Below are positions 26,759-34,862 of a DNA stretch of 64,000 nt, in pieces. The notes under the pieces were generated by a model. That model saw only the letters and a program-made list of their open reading frames with translations. It ran no database searches and was not told the DNA's origin. Source of the DNA: JAFGBI01 sp964480725 (GTDB taxonomy: Bacteria; Myxococcota_A; Polyangia; Polyangiales; Polyangiaceae); the NCBI GenBank assembly GCA_964480725.1, contig CAYZQO010000005.1, positions 62,001 to 126,000 on the forward strand, written 5' to 3'. How positions within the stretch are numbered: position 1 is the stretch's first letter; every line of letters starts with the position of its first letter. Both the position numbers and the translations under genes were made by a program.

Positions 26759-27643
26759 ATGGCACGCGAAATCGACCCGGCACTGTCTCGATACATCACG
26801 ATGACGCAGCAGGCGCCTCAGCTCACGCGTGAGGTGGAGCTCCAGCTGACCCGTCGGTGGTGTAGCGACCAGGACGCCCAAGCCGCAGATGCTCTCGTGC
26901 GCGGGCACCTCCGTTACGTGGTGGCGATCGCCCTCAAGTACCGTCGCTACGGCCTGCCGCTCTCCGAGCTCATCGCGGAGGGCAACTTCGGCGTAGTCCA
27001 CGCCCTCAAGAAGTTCGATCCCGAGCGGGGCAACCGCTTCGTCACCTACGCGGCGTACTGGATCCGCGCCTACATCCTGAACTACATCATCCGCTCCTGG
27101 AGCTTGGTGGGGGTGGGGTCGGGGGCCTTGCGCTCCAAGATGTTCTTCAAGCTCAGGCGCGAGCGGGTGCGCATCACCAACCTCGTCGGCGAAGGCGAGG
27201 AGGCGGACGAGTTGCTCGCGCAGCGGTTCGACATGAACCGCGCGCAGGTGCTCCGGATGGTGCATCGCCTCGAGGCCCGCGACGTGTCGCTCGACACCAA
27301 GGTTTTCGACGACTCGATGACGGCGCTCGTGGACACCCTGCCCTCGGCACAATCCGACCAAGAGCTGGCTTACCTGGACGGAGAGGTCCGCGAACAGGTC
27401 ACCGACGCCGTGCGCTGCGCCATCAGTGTCCTTGACCCCCGCGAGCGCTACATCGTGGTCAATCGGATGATGGCGGACGGCGAGGACGAGCTCTCTCTGG
27501 CCGAGATCGGGCGTCGACTGGGGGTTTCCCGAGAGCGCGCTCGGCAGCTCGAAGCGCGGGCCAAGCGCAAGCTTCGCGCTCGGATCACGGAGCTTCACCG
27601 TGCCCGCGGCGGCGGGTGGCTCGATGAGGTCGAGGCCGCTTGA
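26759..27643 (+). CDS. rpoH: RNA polymerase sigma factor RpoH-like (sigma-32 family)
   Basis: A 294-residue sigma-70 family factor without region 1.1. Region 2 includes GHLRYVVAIA and the core-binding/-10 part (ELIAEGNFGVVHALKKFDPERG, then FVTYAAYWIRAYI). The RpoH-box position reads RSKMFFKLRRER, close to the Q-R/K-K-L-F-F-N-L-R of classical sigma-32. Region 4 ends with SLAEIGRRLGVSRERARQLE, the -35 recognition helix. This supports a heat-shock type alternative sigma factor. Start ATG has AAGG five bases upstream. The leader has an unusual inverted repeat that may control expression. rnpB lies downstream with its own signals. Confidence 0.88.
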   Translation: MAREIDPALSRYITMTQQAPQLTREVELQLTRRWCSDQDAQAADALVRGHLRYVVAIALKYRRYGLPLSELIAEGNFGVVHALKKFDPERGNRFVTYAAYWIRAYILNYIIRSWSLVGVGSGALRSKMFFKLRRERVRITNLVGEGEEADELLAQRFDMNRAQVLRMVHRLEARDVSLDTKVFDDSMTALVDTLPSAQSDQELAYLDGEVREQVTDAVRCAISVLDPRERYIVVNRMMADGEDELSLAEIGRRLGVSRERARQLEARAKRKLRARITELHRARGGGWLDEVEAA

Positions 27644-27712
27644 CCTGGGGCTGTGCGCCCGCCGTTTCGTCGAGCGCGCACGCGCGCCTCTGGCGGCCGA
27701 GTCTTCCCGTGG

Positions 27713-27718
27713 TAGGGT
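27713..27718 (+). promoter_or_regulatory. Possible -10 element of the rnpB promoter
   Basis: TAGGGT is placed seven bases before the predicted 5' end of RNase P RNA, the expected distance. A clear -35 is not visible (CTGGCG region at 27690). Confidence 0.4.
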
Positions 27719-27725
27719 GCGCTCC

Positions 27726-28105
27726 GTCGAGGCAGCCAAGGCGTTCGCTCGGGTCTTCGGGTCCGAGAGGAAAGTCCGGGCTCCGCAGGGCAAGGTGCCG
27801 GGTAACGCCCGGTGGGGGTGACCCCGAGGACAGTGCAACAGAGAAGAAACCGCCCGCCCCCCTCAGGGGACGCGGGTAAGGGTGAAACGGCGGTGTAAGA
27901 GACCACCACTCGCTCGGTGACGAGCGGGGTTGTGCAAACCCCACCTGGAGCAAGGCCGCGTATAGGGACGCTTGAGGACGGCCCGTCCGAGTCCCAGGGT
28001 TGGCTGCTCGAGGTTCGCGGTGACGCGAGCCCCAGAGGAATGATCGCCGCGTGACGCCGGGTGACCGGCATCGCGAACAGAACCCGGCTTATTGACCGCC
28101 TCGAC
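27726..28105 (+). ncRNA. rnpB: RNase P RNA, bacterial type A
   Basis: The catalytic RNA of RNase P, which matures the 5' ends of tRNAs. Conserved landmarks appear in order: GAGGAAAGTCCGGGCTCC, GGGTAACGCCCGG, ACAGTGCAACAGAGA, GGTAAGGGTGAAACGG, GTAAGAGACCACC, GAGCAAGGCC and the 3' ACAGAACCCGGCTTA. The P1 helix is formed by GTCGAGGC (27726-27733) with GCCTCGAC (28098-28105), which sets the ends to within a few bases. It follows rpoH by about 80 bases and has its own terminator. Confidence 0.96.
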
Positions 28106-28106
28106 C

Positions 28107-28137
28107 ACGCCGACCTCGTGTCGGCGTGTCTTCTTTG
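28107..28137 (+). terminator. Rho-independent terminator of rnpB
   Basis: ACGCCGAC (28107-28114), loop CTCGT and GTCGGCGT (28120-28127) form a perfect 8-base stem followed by GTCTTCTTT. It begins two bases after the P1 helix of the RNA. Confidence 0.85.
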
Positions 28138-28179
28138 TCCATCGGCAGCGGGGCGCGACACCGCCTGGGGCGCCGTCGA

Positions 28180-29559
28180 TCACTGAGCGGCGAAGACGAA
28201 CGGGACCTGGACAGTGGCTCCGCCGGACGGGGGAAACTTCCAGCTTCGCACCCGCCCGGCGATGCATGCGGAGAGCCCCGGATACCCCGGCGGGTCCGGG
28301 GTCGTGGCCACCCGCGAGACGTTCCCGCTCGGCAGGACGTCGATGGTCAAGACGACCCGCGCCGCCGAGGGAGCACCGACCTGGCTTCGGTCGAGTGCCG
28401 GCTGCCAGCAACTCCTCCTCACGGCGCCCGCCTGCCGACTCACCGTCCGTTGTACCTGACCCGCGTCCAGAGGACCGCCGACCGCGGGGGTCAGGTCCGT
28501 GGCGCCGCCCACGGAGGTCGGCGACGTCGGGAGGCGCGGCCCGGCGAGGCTCTCGAGCCCGCGCCGAGTAGCGCGGACAAGCCCCGGGTCCGGCGCGGGT
28601 GGACCGCTCGGGGCGGGCGACGGGTCGACGGACACGCTCGGCGCGCTCGCACTGCCCTCGTCGCCGAGCGCGATGGCCGCGCCCACGACCGATGCGGCAG
28701 GCGCGGGCACGAAACCCGGTCGCCGCTCGGTCGCCTCCGTCACTGGTCGGCGACCGAACACGACGAAGCCCGTCCCGAGTCCGAGCAACAGTGACACCAC
28801 GATCGCCGCGGAGACAAGCACGCCCCGCGTGGGACCACGCGGCACGCCGGGGATCTCACTCACCGCCCCCCCGCCCCCGAGCGGCGCCACGCCGAGGGGC
28901 GAGCCAACCTCGCCGGGCGCCGGCACCGAGCCCCGGGCGTCCGGAACGGGGCCCCGCCCCGAGTCTCCCGATCCCGAGCGGAGGGCCTCGACCACCCCGA
29001 GCAACTCCGGGTAGGTGCCGAGCGGTCGCCATTCCTCGGACCCGTCACGCCAGACGAGCGACTCCGGCACGACGGCGCCGCGATCCACCCGGCTCCGGAG
29101 GTCGGCCAGGGTCATCGGCCCCCCGACGACCTCACCCATGCCGACGAACCAACCCTCCGCTGGCGTCGCCAGCGCCGCCAGGGATGGGGCCACGCGACCC
29201 TCCGCCTCCTTGCGGAAGGCGTCCGCCAGGGCCCCTCGCGCGGCCGCGCCCCGGCCCGGTGCGCACTCCCCCGCCGCCCGCCGCTCGTGCCCCTGGCCTA
29301 TCGAGGGCACCCGGGGAGCACGCGGGATCGGGGGCGACGAGCGCGGCAACCGCGGCGGGCCGCGCGACGGGGACGGTGCGCTCGAGGCTACCGCGACCGC
29401 GCCGGACAGCAGTGATGCCGCTGCCTCGCCCGAGCCGTCGCCCTCCGCGATCCGGATGAGCTCCCCGCAGCTAAGACATCTCACCTGCACCGAGTCCCCG
29501 CCGACGCGGTCATCGGCGACCTGATGGAGCGTCATGCAGTGGGGACAAGCAAGCTTCAT
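28180..29559 (-). CDS. Zinc-ribbon/GYF/TonB-like protein of the AgmX/PglI type
   Basis: A 459-residue protein. The N-terminus is an MJ0042-type zinc ribbon (C5, C8, C28, C31). A GYF_2-like domain lies at about residues 135-190 (GWFVGMGEVVGGPMTLADL through SEEWRPLGTYPE). One membrane helix follows (about 250-275). The C-terminal 100 residues form a TonB-like domain (LDAGQVQRTVSRQAGAV; VLTIDVLPSGNVS; RSWKFPPSGGATVQVPF) with a Cys pair. This domain order matches myxobacterial AgmX/PglI-family proteins linked to adventurous gliding; a link to the ExbB/ExbD modules elsewhere in the window is possible but inferred. It is the last gene of a long minus-strand run. Confidence 0.75.
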   Translation of the reverse strand: MKLACPHCMTLHQVADDRVGGDSVQVRCLSCGELIRIAEGDGSGEAAASLLSGAVAVASSAPSPSRGPPRLPRSSPPIPRAPRVPSIGQGHERRAAGECAPGRGAAARGALADAFRKEAEGRVAPSLAALATPAEGWFVGMGEVVGGPMTLADLRSRVDRGAVVPESLVWRDGSEEWRPLGTYPELLGVVEALRSGSGDSGRGPVPDARGSVPAPGEVGSPLGVAPLGGGGAVSEIPGVPRGPTRGVLVSAAIVVSLLLGLGTGFVVFGRRPVTEATERRPGFVPAPAASVVGAAIALGDEGSASAPSVSVDPSPAPSGPPAPDPGLVRATRRGLESLAGPRLPTSPTSVGGATDLTPAVGGPLDAGQVQRTVSRQAGAVRRSCWQPALDRSQVGAPSAARVVLTIDVLPSGNVSRVATTPDPPGYPGLSACIAGRVRSWKFPPSGGATVQVPFVFAAQ

Positions 29560-29628
29560 GCGGACCAGCGCGTGGGCAGGAGCTGGGGTCGAGAACGCTG
29601 CAGCCGCCCGTCCCAGAGGACACCGCCC

Positions 29629-31104
29629 TCACAGGAGCTGAAGGAGGTGCTGCTTGATCGATTGGCGCGTGTCCTCGTCCGGTGCCAGAAGGAGCGAGCG
29701 CTGCCACATCTCGGCGGCCTTGTTGCGGAATCCTGCCTTCTGATAGAGCACCGCGAGGTTCTTCACGGCCGGGAAGTGGCGCGGATTGATCTCGAGGGCC
29801 GTCTCGAGCTCGCTGATCGCCTCGTAGGTCTTGTTCTGCTTGCCGTAGAGCAACCCCAGGTGAAAGTGCAGCCGGTACGCCAGGGGGTCAATGGTGATCC
29901 CGCGCTGCAGATGGTCGATCGCCTCCTCGATCCGACCCGCCTTGTACGCCGCCACGCCCGCGGTGAGCGCCCCTTCGGCCTCAGCCGAGATCTCCCGCGG
30001 CGCCGCCGCCTCGGCCGCGGGCTTGCCGGTCGCGAGGGATTGCTCGACCGCGCGCAGGACGTCCGCGATCCGAAACGGCTTCTCGATGAAGACATCGACG
30101 CCGTAACTTGCCTTCAGGTCCTCCGCGTACCTCCACCCGCGGTAGACCGCGCTCACCATGATGATCGGGATGTGGCCGTAGCGACGGCTTCCCTTGATGC
30201 GGCGAGCGATATCGAACCCGTGCACCTCCGGCAACATCGCGTCCAGGACGATGAGATCCAGGGTGTGCTCCTTGACGACGCGCAACGCCTGCATGCCCCG
30301 CTCGGCCTCCAGGACGCGATAACCGCGCGAGCGGAGCAGGCGCGTGAGCATCGAGCGGATGTCCGGCTCGTCGTCGACGACGAGGATGGTCTTCTGACCA
30401 GACGCACCGACCGGCACTGGCTCGATCAGGTCGGAGACGACGCTGAGCTCGGGGGAGACGTCGCCGAAATCGTCGTCCTCCACCTCGTCCGCGGCCGAGA
30501 CGCGCCCCACTGCGTCATCGACCACCATCGCTGTCGACTGTAGGCTCGTGCTGGGCGGACCCGACACCTCGGCCGGGGGCGGGATCGACGGGGTCCCGTC
30601 GGGCTCGATCCCGACCCGGCGGAGCACCTCCGCCGGACAGCTCGGCCCGACGTAGTAGGCCTCCCCGCGCGCCTTCACGGCGTAGGCGGCTTGGATGACC
30701 CTCGCGAGCACGGTTTCGATAGCAACGTAGGGGAAGACGCGTTTCCCGGTGACGAACTCGAGTTCGTCGATGACCCTCTTCTCCCGCGGATCCGCCATAG
30801 CCACGAAGAGCCGGTCATCGCGGCTGAGCACGGGCAGGATGAGGTGTTTCTCGGCGATCTCCTCGGGGAGCAGCTCCAGGTCGGAGACGCGCAGGCAGAT
30901 CTGGCTCAGGTCGATGCCCGGGATCCCGTACTGCTCGCTGAGTGCCTTCAGCGCATCGATGTCCGAAGCGCCCCCCTGCCGACCCGACCGCGAGCCGCCC
31001 GGCCCCTCCCCCGTCACCGGCGGCGCGGGTGCGGTGGCGCCCGGACGCGGGACCCCTCGCGGCGCGGGACCACGGCCGAACCTCCGATTGTCGCCTTCAC
31101 CCAT
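29629..31104 (-). CDS. GspE-N / response-receiver / TPR fusion protein
   Basis: A 491-residue soluble protein. After a Gly/Pro-rich tail, residues 50-145 resemble the T2SS GspE N-terminal domain (LSQICLRVSDLELLPEEIA; LFVAMADPREKRVIDEL). Residues 240-360 are a receiver domain with a VVDDEPD pocket, phosphoacceptor in IVLDAMLPE and EKPF lysine. Residues 385-485 hold three TPR units (YKAGRIEEAIDHLQRGI and so on). The paired RLG-type c-di-GMP-binding motif of MshE is not obvious. It is likely a phosphorylation-controlled adaptor. Nine bases separate it from the upstream tgt stop, so it shares the queuosine transcript. Confidence 0.8.
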   Translation of the reverse strand: MGEGDNRRFGRGPAPRGVPRPGATAPAPPVTGEGPGGSRSGRQGGASDIDALKALSEQYGIPGIDLSQICLRVSDLELLPEEIAEKHLILPVLSRDDRLFVAMADPREKRVIDELEFVTGKRVFPYVAIETVLARVIQAAYAVKARGEAYYVGPSCPAEVLRRVGIEPDGTPSIPPPAEVSGPPSTSLQSTAMVVDDAVGRVSAADEVEDDDFGDVSPELSVVSDLIEPVPVGASGQKTILVVDDEPDIRSMLTRLLRSRGYRVLEAERGMQALRVVKEHTLDLIVLDAMLPEVHGFDIARRIKGSRRYGHIPIIMVSAVYRGWRYAEDLKASYGVDVFIEKPFRIADVLRAVEQSLATGKPAAEAAAPREISAEAEGALTAGVAAYKAGRIEEAIDHLQRGITIDPLAYRLHFHLGLLYGKQNKTYEAISELETALEINPRHFPAVKNLAVLYQKAGFRNKAAEMWQRSLLLAPDEDTRQSIKQHLLQLL

Positions 31105-31113
31105 GGCGGACGA

Positions 31114-32286
31114 TTATTCCACGATTCCGCCCCCACGCCGAGGATTTGCGCCTGCCGCGGGGGGAGCGTCCGGATCGCCGTTCTCGCTCGCGCGCAGCGT
31201 CGCTCGGAAGCTGGCCGCCCAAGCGGCGAACTCGCCCCCCATCACGGCAGCCCGCGCCGCGCGCACGACCCGCTGATAATGGGTGAGGTTGTGCAGGGTC
31301 ACCAGACGGTGGGCGAGGATCTCCCCCGCCAGGAAGAGGTGGCGCAGGTAGGCGCGACTGAAGCCACCCTCGCAGGCCGGGCAGTGACACCCGGGCTCCA
31401 GCGGCAGCGGATCCGTCCGATACCGTGCATTGCGAAGGGAGAGCTTGCCCGACGCCACGAACGCCTGACCGTTGCGTGCGTTCCGCGTCGGCAGCACGCA
31501 GTCGAAGAGATCCACTCCGCACCCGATCGCGTCAACCAGGTCGAGCGGCGTCCCAACCCCCATGAGGTAGCGGGGCCGCGCGGGGTCGAGGCGCGGGGCG
31601 ACGACTGCCAGCGTCTCCAGCATCATAGCTCGGGGTTCGCCGACACTGAAGCCCCCGAGCGCGAGCCCATCGAGCGGGAGCGCGCCGAGCGCCTCCGCAT
31701 GGGCGAGTCGGAGCTCCACGTCCGTCCCACCCTGCACGATCCCGAAGAGGGCCTGTCCGGACCGCCGCGCCAGCAAGCACCGCTCCGCCCAGCGGGTCGT
31801 GCGCTCGACGGCTTCCACCAGCACGGGACGCGCCGCCCCCCCGGGCGGACAGACGTCGAGCTGGAGCGCGACGTCCGAGCCGAGCTCCGCCTGGACGCGC
31901 ATCGACTCCTCCGGTGATAGGAGCATGCGCCGCCCGTCCAGGTGAGAGGCGAACTCGAACCCCGCCTCGGACACCCGCGTGCGCGCCGCCAGCGAGAAGG
32001 CCTGGAACCCCCCGGAGTCGGTGGCGATGCTGAACGGCCAGCGCGAGAACTCGTGGAGGCCCCCCACCGCAGCCACGACCTCCGGCCCGGGGCGCAGCCA
32101 GAGGTGGTAGGTGTTCATGATCACCATCCGCGCGCCCGTCGCCGCCACCTCCTCGGGACCGGCAGCCTTCACGGTCGCGCGGGTCGCTACCGGCATGAAG
32201 GCAGGCGTCTCCACCACGCCGCGTCGCGTCGTCAGAAGTCCGGCGCGTGCCGCACCGGCCGTCGCGACGGTCGCGAACGTCAGCAT
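31114..32286 (-). CDS. tgt: Queuine tRNA-ribosyltransferase (TGT)
   Basis: A 390-residue enzyme that swaps guanine-34 for preQ1 in tRNAs with GUN anticodons. The acid/base region DSGGFQAFSL (near residue 90), the nucleophile segment FDCVLPTRNARNG and the zinc site CHCPAC with a downstream His (TLHNLTHY) are all present. The ATG at 32286 is chosen because it overlaps the end of queA by seven bases and begins the conserved fold; an in-frame ATG six codons upstream is inside queA. queA directly upstream supplies the next step, so the pair is a classic queuosine operon. Confidence 0.95.
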   Translation of the reverse strand: MLTFATVATAGAARAGLLTTRRGVVETPAFMPVATRATVKAAGPEEVAATGARMVIMNTYHLWLRPGPEVVAAVGGLHEFSRWPFSIATDSGGFQAFSLAARTRVSEAGFEFASHLDGRRMLLSPEESMRVQAELGSDVALQLDVCPPGGAARPVLVEAVERTTRWAERCLLARRSGQALFGIVQGGTDVELRLAHAEALGALPLDGLALGGFSVGEPRAMMLETLAVVAPRLDPARPRYLMGVGTPLDLVDAIGCGVDLFDCVLPTRNARNGQAFVASGKLSLRNARYRTDPLPLEPGCHCPACEGGFSRAYLRHLFLAGEILAHRLVTLHNLTHYQRVVRAARAAVMGGEFAAWAASFRATLRASENGDPDAPPAAGANPRRGGGIVE

Positions 32287-33335
32287 GCCCGCTCGGGGAT
32301 CCACATCGCGTCCCCGTATGACAGGAACCGGTAACCCGAGTCCAGCGCGGCGGCATAGGCCTCGCGGACGCGCGTGAGCCCGGCGAACGCCGCGACGAGC
32401 GCGAGGAGCGTGCTGCGCGGCTGGTGGAAGTTGGTGAGTAGCCCGTCGACGACGGAGAAGTCATACCCCGGCTGGATCAGCAACCGAGAGCGCCCCCTCC
32501 CCGCGAGAACGTGCCCCGGACGAGCGGGGTCGCGGGCCGACTCGAGCGCCCGCACCACGGTCGTCCCAACGGCGATGACCTTCCCGCCCGCGGCGCGGGT
32601 GACCGCGATGGCCTCGGCGAGCGCGGGCTGCACCACGAAGGCCTCCTCGTGCATGGGATGCTCGTCGAGGTCCTCCGCTGCCACGGGTCGAAAGGTGCCG
32701 AGTCCGACGTGGAGCGTCACGCTCCCCCACCGTACACCACGCGCGATGAGGCTCTCCCGCAGGGCGGCGGTGAGGTGGAGCCCCGCCGTGGGGGCCGCGA
32801 CCGACCCCGGGTGTTGCGCGTAGACGGTCTGGTATCGCTCCCCATCGGCCGCGTCCGCAGGGCGACGGATGTACGGGGGGAGCGGGACCGCGCCCTCTCG
32901 TGCGATCGCCTCCGCGAGCGGCTCCGGGCTCTGAAGGACCACCTTCAGCGTACCACCTTCGCCCCGCTCCTCCACCACGATGCGCAGCCGCCCCACGTCG
33001 ATCACCGTGCCCGGAAGCAGCGGACGGTTGGAACGTCCGAGCGCGATCCACCGCGAAGCCGCCGCAAACCCTTCCCCCGGCGCTGGCTCCAGGAGCAGGA
33101 CCTCCACCCTCCCGCCGGTGCCCGCCTTCCGCCCCAGGAGCCTGGCCCGGATCACGCGGCTGTCGTTGACCACCACGACCGATCCCGAGGGGATCAAGCT
33201 CGGGAGCTCGGCCACCCTCCGGTGCTCGATCCCGTCCGCGCGGAGCACGAGCAGCCGCCCACCGTCTCGCACCGCCGGCGGGCGCTGGGCGATGCGGTCC
33301 TCCGGCAGCGCGTAGTCGAACAGGTCAGTCCGCAA
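32280..33335 (-). CDS. queA: S-adenosylmethionine:tRNA ribosyltransferase-isomerase
   Basis: A 351-residue QueA of normal length. It adds the epoxycyclopentane ring from S-adenosylmethionine to preQ1-34 in tRNA. The N-terminal FDYALPEDRIAQRP, the VVVNDSRVIRARLLGRK block, the HPGSVAAPTAGLH block and the C-terminal NFHQPRSTLLALV are hallmark segments. It overlaps tgt by seven bases. It begins 15 bases after the NtrC-type regulator stop, so it may be co-transcribed with the regulatory genes upstream. Confidence 0.96.
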   Translation of the reverse strand: MRTDLFDYALPEDRIAQRPPAVRDGGRLLVLRADGIEHRRVAELPSLIPSGSVVVVNDSRVIRARLLGRKAGTGGRVEVLLLEPAPGEGFAAASRWIALGRSNRPLLPGTVIDVGRLRIVVEERGEGGTLKVVLQSPEPLAEAIAREGAVPLPPYIRRPADAADGERYQTVYAQHPGSVAAPTAGLHLTAALRESLIARGVRWGSVTLHVGLGTFRPVAAEDLDEHPMHEEAFVVQPALAEAIAVTRAAGGKVIAVGTTVVRALESARDPARPGHVLAGRGRSRLLIQPGYDFSVVDGLLTNFHQPRSTLLALVAAFAGLTRVREAYAAALDSGYRFLSYGDAMWIPERAC

Positions 33336-33350
33336 GCCACCACCCTCGGC

Positions 33351-34775
33351 TCACCGGGACTCGTAGGTGATGCCGAGGCGAGTCATCTTGCGCCAGAGGG
33401 TGGTCGGACTGATGTCGAGCGCCTCCGCCGCCCGCTCCCGGCTGCCATCGAACGCCTTCAGCGCCGCCTCGACCGCCTCACGCTCCGCCTCATCGACGAT
33501 GTCCGCCAGCGTCTTGCCCGTCGACCGCGCTGCCCGCGGCGGCGCCTGGGGGAGGATGTCGTCGACCGTGATGACCCCACCGGAGCAGAGCGCCACCGCC
33601 TGCTCGACCATGTTCTCCATTTCGCGAACGTTGCCGGGGTACTCGTGCACCAGCAGACGCTCCATCACCTCGTCCGAGAAGCGCGCCCGGGTGCCCATCT
33701 TGCGGTTGTATTTCTCGAGAAAGAAGTCCGCCAAGAGCGGGATGTCCTCCCGTCGATCCCGTAGCGGCGGCAGGTGGAAGCGCGCCACGTTCAGCCGGTA
33801 GTACAGATCCTGCCGGAAGCGCCGTTCCTCGACCGCGGCGACCAGATCGACATTGGTGGCCGCCACGACGCGGATGTTGACCTTGATCGGGCGGTTCTCC
33901 CCCACCCGCCGGATCTCGCCGTCTTGGATCGCGCGGAGCAGCTTGGCCTGGAACGATAGCGTCGTCTCGGCGATCTCGTCGAAGAAGAACGTGCCACCGT
34001 CCGCTTCCTCGAACAGGCCCTTGCGAGCGCTGACAGCCCCCGTGAACGCGCCCCGTGCGTGCCCGAAGAGCTCACTCTCGAGCAAAGTCTCGGCGATCGC
34101 GGCGCAGTTCACGGTCACAAACGGGCGTTCTGCGCGCTTGCTGTTGACGTGCACGGCACGCGCCACGAGCTCCTTCCCTGTACCGCTGTCACCCGTGATG
34201 AGGACGATGGCGTCGGTCGGCGCGATCTTGACGACCTTCGAGAGGACATCACGAATGGACTGGGAGCGCCCGATGATGTTCTCGAAGTGGTATCTCTCCT
34301 TGAACTCCTGCGCGAACAGGCGCACCTGGCCGTGCAGGCGGCGGCTCTCGATGGCCTTGGTCACCTTGACCAAGAGCTCCTGCTCGCCGAACGGCTTCTG
34401 GATGTAGTCGAAGGCCCCGAGGCGCATCGCTTCGACCGCGCTCTCGATGGTCCCGTAGGCCGTCATCACGATGACCTCCGTCATCGGCTGGGCCTCTTTG
34501 ATCGACCGCAGTACGTCGATGCCGTCATGGTCGCCCATGCGAAGGTCGGTGATGACCAGGTCGTAGGCTCCGGTGGCGCCCTTCTCCCGCCCCTCACGCC
34601 CGTCGCTGGCCTCGTCGACCTCGTACCCCGCCCCACGCAGCAGCATGGCGAGGGTCGTGCGCATGTTGCGCTGATCGTCGACGACGAGGATCTTCTCGCC
34701 GAGCTGCGGCTCCTGCGGGGGCTTGCCCGCGGCGCCCTGCCCACCCCTGTCGCCTCTGTTCGTGCTTGAAGACAT
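33351..34775 (-). CDS. NtrC-family sigma-54 response regulator
   Basis: A 474-residue regulator with three domains. Residues 27-145 are the receiver (VVDDQRN pocket, phosphoacceptor in LVITDLRMG, QKPF lysine). Residues 175-400 are the AAA+ sigma-54 activator with Walker A GDSGTGKE, the GAFTGA sigma-54 contact loop, and the FFFDEI Walker B. Residues 430-474 are a Fis-type helix-turn-helix (RAAEALDISPTTLWRKM). All motifs are intact, so it should activate sigma-54 promoters when phosphorylated. The ATG at 34775 is preferred to a TTG 30 bases upstream. A hybrid histidine kinase gene lies 87 bases upstream and is the probable partner. Confidence 0.92.
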   Translation of the reverse strand: MSSSTNRGDRGGQGAAGKPPQEPQLGEKILVVDDQRNMRTTLAMLLRGAGYEVDEASDGREGREKGATGAYDLVITDLRMGDHDGIDVLRSIKEAQPMTEVIVMTAYGTIESAVEAMRLGAFDYIQKPFGEQELLVKVTKAIESRRLHGQVRLFAQEFKERYHFENIIGRSQSIRDVLSKVVKIAPTDAIVLITGDSGTGKELVARAVHVNSKRAERPFVTVNCAAIAETLLESELFGHARGAFTGAVSARKGLFEEADGGTFFFDEIAETTLSFQAKLLRAIQDGEIRRVGENRPIKVNIRVVAATNVDLVAAVEERRFRQDLYYRLNVARFHLPPLRDRREDIPLLADFFLEKYNRKMGTRARFSDEVMERLLVHEYPGNVREMENMVEQAVALCSGGVITVDDILPQAPPRAARSTGKTLADIVDEAEREAVEAALKAFDGSRERAAEALDISPTTLWRKMTRLGITYESR

Positions 34776-34862
34776 CGTCGTTGAAGCGGCCGGCAACCGC
34801 GGCAATTCACGGCGGGTGCCGATCGCACCTAGGCTATTGCCGAATTCCGTCGCCCGCCAGCT

